From Prosthecobacter sp. (GTDB taxonomy: Bacteria > Verrucomicrobiota > Verrucomicrobiia > Verrucomicrobiales > Verrucomicrobiaceae): DNA of 5,302 bases. Each line of letters opens with the position of its first letter. The stretch's first letter is position 1. Positions 1 to 5,302 of the stretch are shown here, piece after piece. A program made the translations under genes and the position numbers. Location of the stretch: positions 1 to 5,302 of the forward strand of contig JAOZVT010000787.1 in assembly GCA_025869455.1 (NCBI GenBank), written 5' to 3'. Below the pieces are notes generated by a model. That model saw only the letters and a program-made list of their open reading frames with translations. It did no database searches and was not told the DNA's origin.

Positions 1-545
1 CCAGCGCACCGGGCTTTTCGATCAGCGATAGCTATTTTCACGATCATCGGGCACGCGGACTCCGCTTGATGAGCAACGATGGTCTTGTGGAAAATAACCG
101 CTTTGAGCGACTCAAAGGGGTGGCCATCACTGTGGGGCCTGAATATGCCTTTTGGCGCGAGGCTGGCTGGTGCAGCCATATCGTGATTCGGGGCAACCGT
201 ATCATGGATGTGGGTCAGGGGACCAACCTGCAACAACGCACTAGCTACACCACGGGGGCCATCACCGTGATGGGCCGGGTAGAACCGCAGAAGGAAAACA
301 CGCGCTTTTTTCTGGGGAATGAGAAGATCCAGATCGTGGACAATGAAATCAACGGCTGCTCCGTCAATGGCATCTCCATCAGCGCAGCCAAGGAAGTCAC
401 CGTGCGGCATAACACCCTGAAGCGGGTCAATCTGGTTAAAAACCCCAAGATGGGCGCGGATTATGGTTTGACCGAGCAGAAGCCCATTTCAGTGCAGCAG
501 GCAGAAACTGCTGTGGAGGGGAATCAAATCGAAGGAGAAAATTAA
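1..545 (+). CDS. Right-handed parallel beta-helix protein, C-terminal part (5' end outside window)
   Basis: The reading frame is already open at base 3 and runs to TAA at 543-545, so this is the last 180 or so residues of a longer protein. An ATG at 66 lies inside the open frame and is probably not the real start. The protein shows imperfect repeats of about 22-28 residues built on short beta strands with Asn/Gly turns: GLVENNRFERLKGVAITV, HIVIRGNRIMDVG, IQIVDNEINGCSVNGISI and VTVRHNTLKRVN. This is the pattern of pectate-lyase-like beta-helix proteins, many of which are secreted polysaccharide lyases or glycosidases. The stretch GPEYAFWREAGW followed by HIVIRGNRI loosely recalls the coil arrangement of GH110-type galactosidases, but no catalytic residues can be assigned from this fragment. 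Export cannot be judged because the N-terminus is missing. The fold call is firm; the substrate is unknown. Confidence 0.85.
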   Translation, partial: SAPGFSISDSYFHDHRARGLRLMSNDGLVENNRFERLKGVAITVGPEYAFWREAGWCSHIVIRGNRIMDVGQGTNLQQRTSYTTGAITVMGRVEPQKENTRFFLGNEKIQIVDNEINGCSVNGISISAAKEVTVRHNTLKRVNLVKNPKMGADYGLTEQKPISVQQAETAVEGNQIEGEN

Positions 546-586
546 TATTCATTAATTCGCTACGTTCATTACACTCCAGCCACTTT

Positions 587-596
587 CTATCCTCCA
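587..596 (+). promoter_or_regulatory. Pyrimidine-rich start-site leader, copy 1
   Basis: The ten bases CTATCCTCCA run directly into the ATG at 596, where the usual purine-rich Shine-Dalgarno sequence would be. The same ten bases occur at 1846-1855, two bases of spacer from the transporter ATG or overlapping it closely. No GGAGG-like element is seen before either gene. A role in start selection is an inference; chance recurrence of a pyrimidine-rich decamer is possible. Confidence 0.35.
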
Positions 597-1513
597 TGAT
601 CTCACGTCGTTCCTTCATCACCACCAGTCTGGGCGCTCTCGGAGCTTCCTCCTTGTCAGCCATTGATCCGATCAACCGGGCGGGCAAAAGCCGCATGCAG
701 CTGGGAGTGGCGGCTTACAGCTTCCGCGAGAAGTTCCAATGGTCGCGTGGCAAGGAGCAGAAATCGAAAGATGGGGAAAAGATGTGGAGCATCCTGGATT
801 TCATCGACTGGTGTGCGGACAACAATGTGCCGGGGGCGGAGGTGACCAGCTATTTCTTCCCGCCGGATGTGGATGAAAAATTCCTGCTGGAAGTCAAACG
901 CCACGCCTACTTGCGCGGGGTGCAGTTGGCAGGGACTGCGGTGGGTAACAACTTTGCCCTGCCAAAAGGTGAGGAGCGGGACAAGCAGATCGCTGATGTG
1001 AAGCGTTGGATTGATTATTCTGCCATCATGACGGCTCCGCACATTCGTGTGTTTGCTGGGCAGCCACCCAAAAACACACCGGAGGAGGAAGCTCTGGCGA
1101 ATTGCCAATCGGCCTACCAAGAGTGCCTGGACTATGCCGCCACGAAGGGTGTTTTCCTGGGATTGGAAAACCATCATGGTCTGGTAGCGCATCCAGAAAA
1201 TCTCATTCGTCTGATGAAAGGTGCCAAGAGTCCTTGGGCCGGGATCAACTGGGACAGTGGCAATTTCCACACGGAGGATCCGTATGGAGACCTGGAGAAG
1301 ATCGCTCCCTATGCCATCAATGTGCAGCTCAAGATGGAGATCACTCGCCTGGATGAAAAGGTGAAGGAGCCGAGCGATGTGGATCGCGTGATCAAGATCC
1401 TGACGGATGCCAACTACCAAGGCTGGTTCACGCTGGAGTATGAGGTGAAGAACACCGATCCGTTTGTCGAGATCCCCAAGATCCTAGACATGCTCAGGCC
1501 GAAGCTGGCGTGA
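596..1513 (+). CDS. Tat-exported sugar phosphate isomerase/epimerase family protein (xylose-isomerase-like TIM barrel)
   Basis: This complete 305-residue protein begins with a twin-arginine signal, SRRSFI at residues 3-8, then a small hydrophobic stretch and a likely cleavage site near SLSA (19-22), so it should be exported folded to the periplasm. The rest is an AP-endonuclease-2 / xylose-isomerase-like barrel. LGVAAYSFRE (36-45) is the first strand, GLENHHG (189-195) carries a probable metal-binding Glu191, INWDSGNFH (217-225) gives Asp220 and His225, and FTLEYE (278-283) gives Glu281. The position that is usually His in the HVHLKD motif reads NVQLKME (242-248), so one classical metal ligand appears to be Gln. 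Proteins of this type are common in Planctomycetes and Verrucomicrobia, often near carbohydrate genes, but the substrate cannot be read from sequence. The ATG at 596 is chosen because it places the RR motif at the very N-terminus. It lies 50 bases after the beta-helix gene and may be co-transcribed. The long antisense frame across it has no recognisable content. Confidence 0.9.
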   Translation: MISRRSFITTSLGALGASSLSAIDPINRAGKSRMQLGVAAYSFREKFQWSRGKEQKSKDGEKMWSILDFIDWCADNNVPGAEVTSYFFPPDVDEKFLLEVKRHAYLRGVQLAGTAVGNNFALPKGEERDKQIADVKRWIDYSAIMTAPHIRVFAGQPPKNTPEEEALANCQSAYQECLDYAATKGVFLGLENHHGLVAHPENLIRLMKGAKSPWAGINWDSGNFHTEDPYGDLEKIAPYAINVQLKMEITRLDEKVKEPSDVDRVIKILTDANYQGWFTLEYEVKNTDPFVEIPKILDMLRPKLA

Positions 1514-1520
1514 GGAATCC

Positions 1521-1567
1521 GTTTGCCGTTGTTGGCAGTGGTTGGCGATTGTTTGCCTTGGTTGTTA
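1521..1567 (+). repeat. Degenerate TGGTTGGC / GTTTGCC repeat cluster, left flank
   Basis: This stretch is made of closely related short units: GTTTGCC at 1521 and 1551, GTTGGC at 1531 and 1541, and a final TTGGTTGTT at 1558-1566, spaced about ten bases apart. Bases 1535-1546, GCAGTGGTTGGC, are a perfect 12-base inverted match to 1804-1815. The composition (G/T on this strand) differs sharply from the flanking coding DNA. Arrays of this kind are sometimes seen beside four-helix-bundle genes; whether this is a mobile-element end or a simple-sequence expansion is not known. Confidence 0.6.
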
Positions 1568-1624
1568 GAAATGAATAACCGAGGTGGATGATCCTCAATC
1601 TAAAGTCGTTCTCTACCTGATCCC

Positions 1625-1705
1625 ATGAGAAAGCAATTCCCCTTTGAGAAACTGGAAGTCTGGCAAAGCGCCAGAAAATTGGTGGCGGATATTTACGACT
1701 CTTAG
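1625..1705 (+). pseudogene. Truncated four-helix-bundle (23S rRNA intervening-sequence / S23 family) gene remnant
   Basis: An ATG at 1625 opens a 26-codon frame ending in TAG at 1703-1705. Its product contains FEKLEVWQSARKLVADIY, which closely matches the conserved N-terminal helix of the four-helix-bundle family (typically F-x-x-L-x-V-W-x-x-A/S-x-x-L-x-x-x-I/V-Y). Full members are about 115-130 residues, so only the first fifth is present and the rest is lost or scrambled. In another frame the sequence stays open to a TAA at 1783-1785 and ends SQLRRAEG, which faintly recalls the family motif SQLRRAAVSIPSNIAEG with its middle missing; that second match is weak. Family members are found inside 23S rRNA insertions and as scattered intergenic genes; the related Avd protein serves diversity-generating retroelements, but no reverse transcriptase is present here. 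The N-terminal match was recognised by eye and could not be tested by search. Confidence 0.55.
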
Positions 1706-1787
1706 CGTACTTTCAAGCTTATGACCTGAGTGTCCGTATTCATAATCTTCGCGAATCTCAACTTCGCCGTGCCGAAGGGCTTTAAAA

Positions 1788-1825
1788 ACCACAGCCAACC
1801 ACAGCCAACCACTGCTCAGCCAACC
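1788..1825 (-). repeat. GCCAACC repeat cluster, right flank (inverted relative to left)
   Basis: A perfect tandem of the ten bases ACAGCCAACC fills 1791-1810, followed by a variant ACTGCTCAGCCAACC ending at 1825. Read on the minus strand the units are GGTTGGC-type, like those at 1521-1567, so the clusters form imperfect inverted flanks around the gene remnant. The best match is 1804-1815 against 1535-1546, 12 of 12 bases in inverted orientation. Confidence 0.65.
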
Positions 1826-1845
1826 TTTTAACCTTCACCCACAGC

Positions 1846-1855
1846 CTATCCTCCA
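1846..1855 (+). promoter_or_regulatory. Pyrimidine-rich start-site leader, copy 2
   Basis: CTATCCTCCA here is identical to 587-596 and lies one base before the transporter ATG at 1857. No purine-rich ribosome binding site precedes this start. The minus-strand lipoamide dehydrogenase gene also has a C/T-rich leader (complement of about 5153-5168) instead of a Shine-Dalgarno sequence. A shared translation-start feature is an inference. Confidence 0.35.
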
Positions 1856-1856
1856 C

Positions 1857-3335
1857 ATGCCCGCTCCCAAATTCACCACCACGACTTGGCTGATCATCAC
1901 GATCGCCAGCATCGGTTTCTTATTTGATACTTATGAACTGCTGATGACTCCCCTGGTGGCGGCACCAGCGATTGCGGAGCTTTTGAATGTGCCCATGAAC
2001 AATCCCATGGTCACTGACTGGGTGGGCAAATTGCTATGGATCGCGGCTTTGTGCGGGGGCGTGTTTGGTTTGTTAGGCGGCTGGCTGGTGGATCGCTTTG
2101 GCCGCAAGACGATCATGGCGGCGAGTATCTTCATGTATTCGCTCTCACCGTTTTTTGCTGCGTTTGCGACCTCTCTGCCCATGTTCATTTTCTTCCGCAG
2201 CACCACGTTCATCGGTGTGTGTGTGGAGTTCGTGGCGGCCATCACGTGGTTGGCAGAAGTATTTACGGATAAAAAGCAGAAGGAAAAGTGGTTAGGCATC
2301 ACCCAGGCCTGCGCGTCTTTGGGCGGTTTGTTGGTTACGGGCGTCAGTGTGTGGGTCACCGCGCATGCGAAGGATCTGCCCCACTTGGGCTTGCCTTTGG
2401 GACTTGGGGCTACGGACCCAGGTTCATGGCGTTACCTTTTGATGACGGGTATCTTGCCTGCTATCCCGATCGCTCTGCTGCTGCCGTTTGTGCCTGAGAG
2501 CCAGGTTTGGAAAGAGCGTCGCGCCAATGGTACACTGAAGCGTCCTAGCTTCGGTGCGTTATTCTCTCCAGAGCTTCGTCGTGTCACGTTGGTTACGGCG
2601 GCTTTGTCTGCCTGTGCTTATGGCATCGCCTTTGGGGCATTGCAGGTGACTGTGGCCCGAGTCACGCCAGGCTTGCCAGAATTGAAAGCTGAGTCGAAGG
2701 CGCTGGCTCCCCTGCGTAAGGAAGGTGAGGCACTCAATGTCGAGTTTAATAAACTGGCGGCGACAGACCCTGCGCGTAAGGAAGTGTTAGGCAAAATCAA
2801 AGCCAACTTTGGCCAACAAAAGCCGCTGATTGATAAGGTGAAGGAGATGGGAAACAAGGTGCAGTTTCACCAGGAAATGGGCGGCCTGATCGGTCGTATC
2901 CTTCTAGCTGTCTTATTGATCATCGGCATCAGCCGTGTGTCTTTGCTGCGAATGTTCCAGATTCCGGCCTTGATTTTTCTGCCGCTGACTTACTTCAAGT
3001 TTTTTGAGCAGGGGGGACCCACATTCATGTGGGCCTATGGCGTTTGCGGCTTGTTGACGGTGGCTCAGTTTAGCTATTTCGGGGAGTATCTGCCGAAGGT
3101 GTTTCCGATGCATCTGCGTGGGACGGGTGGCAGCTTTGCCACGAATGTGGGCGGACGCATGATCGGGACTAGCATGGCCTTTGTGACCACCAGTTTTGTG
3201 GCTCCCATGCTGGCAGGCAGTGGTCCTTTGTTACCCTCTCATGTGGCGATGGCCGCAGGTTATGTGGGTACGTCGATTGCCGTCATCAGCCTCATTGTCG
3301 GCTGCTTATTGCCTGAGCCCAAGTCGGAAGACTGA
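1857..3335 (+). CDS. MFS transporter with an inserted helical loop after TM7
   Basis: This complete 492-residue protein has the layout of a 12-helix major facilitator. TM1 is about 10-32 with acidic FDTYE (23-27). TM2 leads into motif A, GWLVDRFGRK (75-84), the cytoplasmic loop signature. TM4 carries Arg114 and Glu124, and FVPES (211-215) after TM6 matches the PES motif of the sugar and organic-acid branches. RGTGGSFATNVGGR (421-434) is the typical TM10-TM11 region, and TM12 is about 463-485. Substrate cannot be deduced; a sugar or organic acid moved with protons is likely from family and context. The odd feature is a hydrophilic Lys/Glu/Ala-rich segment at 270-341, between TM7 and TM8, where most MFS proteins have a short loop. 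By the standard topology it would lie on the periplasmic side. The start follows a repeated pyrimidine leader, and a strong terminator follows the stop. It is separated by 343 bases from the isomerase gene, so it probably has its own promoter, which I could not locate. Confidence 0.93.
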   Translation: MPAPKFTTTTWLIITIASIGFLFDTYELLMTPLVAAPAIAELLNVPMNNPMVTDWVGKLLWIAALCGGVFGLLGGWLVDRFGRKTIMAASIFMYSLSPFFAAFATSLPMFIFFRSTTFIGVCVEFVAAITWLAEVFTDKKQKEKWLGITQACASLGGLLVTGVSVWVTAHAKDLPHLGLPLGLGATDPGSWRYLLMTGILPAIPIALLLPFVPESQVWKERRANGTLKRPSFGALFSPELRRVTLVTAALSACAYGIAFGALQVTVARVTPGLPELKAESKALAPLRKEGEALNVEFNKLAATDPARKEVLGKIKANFGQQKPLIDKVKEMGNKVQFHQEMGGLIGRILLAVLLIIGISRVSLLRMFQIPALIFLPLTYFKFFEQGGPTFMWAYGVCGLLTVAQFSYFGEYLPKVFPMHLRGTGGSFATNVGGRMIGTSMAFVTTSFVAPMLAGSGPLLPSHVAMAAGYVGTSIAVISLIVGCLLPEPKSED

Positions 3336-3352
3336 AGCTAAATGTTCCATTC

Positions 3353-3384
3353 AAAGGGCGGCATTCGTGCCGCCCTTTTTTTTT
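3353..3384 (+). terminator. Rho-independent terminator after the transporter gene
   Basis: A perfect 11-base-pair stem pairs 3353-3363 (AAAGGGCGGCA) with 3368-3378, closed by a TTCG tetraloop at 3364-3367 and followed by an unbroken T run to 3384. It starts 18 bases after the transporter stop. On the opposite strand the same hairpin follows the small membrane-protein gene (stop at 3398) but has only three T residues after the core, so it may work in both directions but less well for the minus strand. Confidence 0.92.
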
Positions 3385-3397
3385 AATTAGTTCAAGT

Positions 3398-3754
3398 TCA
3401 GAGAATCCCCCAGCGAAAGGCCATGAGAGCCGTATCGAAAGCGATGAGGCCCATGGGAAGTAGCAGCCATTTAAACGACAGCTCTTCGCGGATGAAGTAG
3501 ATGGCGAAGGCAAGACACAGTGGATAGATCAAGAGACCAAATCCTGAAAAGAAGCTGACGAATGCCACGGGTACGATCAGCCATGGTTGCAGCAGCATCG
3601 AGACCAGCTCGCCAAGCTCGCCCTCGATAATAGCCTGCGGAATGGCAGGTATGATCATTCCCACCCAACAGGCCCCACAGTAACAAACCAACCGCCCAAA
3701 AACAGTTTGAGCAGCCGACAGAATTGCTTCTGTGGGGCTGCTCAAAGAGTTCAT
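3398..3754 (-). CDS. Small hypothetical membrane protein, downstream of lipoamide dehydrogenase
   Basis: I do not recognise a family for this 118-residue protein. It is strongly hydrophobic, with likely membrane segments at about 20-42, 56-88 (long enough for one long or two tightly paired helices) and 95-113; the charged pair REE (89-91) separates the last two. A cluster of three cysteines, CYCGAC (24-29), sits at the edge of the first segment, with another Cys at 80. The start ATG lies 11 bases after the stop of the dihydrolipoyl dehydrogenase gene on the same strand, which suggests co-transcription and possibly coupled translation; only a weak AAGAA precedes it. Other open frames overlap on both strands, but this one has the coherent hydrophobic pattern and good spacing. 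It ends 13 bases before the T run of the terminator on the other side. Function is unknown; a link to the dehydrogenase is inferred only from position. Confidence 0.7.
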   Translation of the reverse strand: MNSLSSPTEAILSAAQTVFGRLVCYCGACWVGMIIPAIPQAIIEGELGELVSMLLQPWLIVPVAFVSFFSGFGLLIYPLCLAFAIYFIREELSFKWLLLPMGLIAFDTALMAFRWGIL

Positions 3755-3765
3755 GAGATTCTTGG

Positions 3766-5142
<1,377 letters not shown>

Positions 5143-5302
5143 GTGTGTGAGATTGGGGGAGAGGAGATACGCGCAGAAAAGCGCAGGGGGTGACGGAGTT
5201 CAACTAGAGACTGGCACTGCCGGGAGAAACGGTACCACTGATTCTGGCGCGGAATCTTGGGGTGCAGAGGCCATTCCATTCCCAGATTGCGGTGCGTAAA
5301 GT
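5143..5302 (-). other. Upstream region of the lipoamide dehydrogenase gene; possible tail of another minus-strand gene
   Basis: On the minus strand one frame is open from the window edge (5301) to a TGA at 5200-5202 and would encode 33 residues rich in Ala, Pro, Ser and Val, ending PFLPAVPVSS. It could be the C-terminus of a preceding gene, 57 bases before the lipoamide dehydrogenase start, but a second frame is open almost as far and neither matches a family I know. A TTGAAC at the complement of 5198-5203 with TTTTCT 17 bases on is a poor promoter match. The leader just before the start is C/T-rich. Nothing else is visible. Confidence 0.25.

Larger units (their letters stand above)
1514..1856. 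other. 343-base intergenic region with bracketed gene remnant
   Basis: No intact gene fits here. From left to right it holds a cluster of GTTGGC/GTTTGCC repeats (1521-1567), about 57 bases without recognisable features, a short broken coding piece resembling the start of a four-helix-bundle protein (1625-1705), a further open but undefined stretch to about 1785, a cluster of GCCAACC repeats in the opposite orientation (1788-1825), and a pyrimidine-rich leader before the transporter gene. I see no convincing -35/-10 promoter and no strong T-tailed terminator hairpin after the isomerase gene. The two repeat clusters could pair with each other in a transcript, folding the whole remnant into one large loop. 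Confidence 0.6.

Noticed and set aside
548..571. TTCATTA direct repeat between the first two genes as a regulatory site
   Set aside because: Two seven-base copies in AT-rich DNA 17 bases apart are not significant without more copies, and no promoter elements accompany them.
656..1420. 254-codon open frame on the minus strand inside the isomerase gene
   Set aside because: It lies wholly opposite a well-supported gene, its product is rich in His, Arg and Ile without family motifs, and it has no signal or domain pattern.
1613..1798. 61-codon minus-strand frame in the intergenic gap
   Set aside because: It is antisense to the four-helix-bundle remnant and shows no recognisable family feature.
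1521..1825. CRISPR array or diversity-generating retroelement
   Set aside because: The repeats are only 7-10 bases, degenerate and without regular spacers; no Cas gene, reverse transcriptase or template/variable repeat pair is present.
5169..5186. GCGC-AGAAAA-GCGC hairpin upstream of the lipoamide dehydrogenase gene
   Set aside because: The stem is only four bases and GCGC is self-complementary, so chance is likely; there is no supporting T run or operator symmetry.

Overview
The window looks like an ordinary chromosomal stretch from a Verrucomicrobiota or related PVC-group bacterium. This is inferred, not proven. The clues are a secreted beta-helix protein, a Tat-exported sugar-isomerase-like protein, an MFS carrier with an unusual inserted helical loop, start codons without a purine-rich Shine-Dalgarno sequence, and a lipoamide dehydrogenase of a non-proteobacterial type. 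No rRNA, tRNA, CRISPR array or intact transposon is visible.

Layout. (1) Positions 1-545, plus strand: the 3' end of a right-handed parallel beta-helix protein. (2) Positions 596-1513, plus strand: a complete Tat-signal protein of the xylose-isomerase-like TIM-barrel (sugar phosphate isomerase/epimerase) family, 50 bases downstream. (3) Positions 1514-1856: a 343-base gap holding two clusters of TGGTTGGC/GCCAACCA-type repeats in opposite orientation. They bracket what looks like the broken start of a four-helix-bundle (23S rRNA intervening-sequence type) gene. (4) Positions 1857-3335, plus strand: a 12-helix MFS transporter with an extra, probably periplasmic, helical hairpin. (5) Positions 3353-3384: a strong intrinsic terminator with a TTCG loop between convergent genes. 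(6) Positions 3398-3754, minus strand: a small unrecognised membrane protein 11 bases downstream of (7) positions 3766-5142, minus strand: a complete dihydrolipoyl dehydrogenase. (8) Positions 5143-5302: the upstream region of that gene, possibly including the tail of another minus-strand gene.

The plus-strand genes fit a carbohydrate-use neighbourhood: an extracellular or periplasmic beta-helix protein that could act on a polysaccharide, an exported sugar-isomerase-like enzyme and a small-solute carrier. The minus-strand pair is a separate unit: the E3 subunit of 2-oxoacid dehydrogenase or glycine cleavage complexes, with a membrane protein that appears translationally linked to it. The parts most worth a second look are the repeat-bracketed gene remnant, the inserted loop in the transporter, and the small Cys-containing membrane protein. 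I found nothing that amounts to a clearly new multi-gene system.
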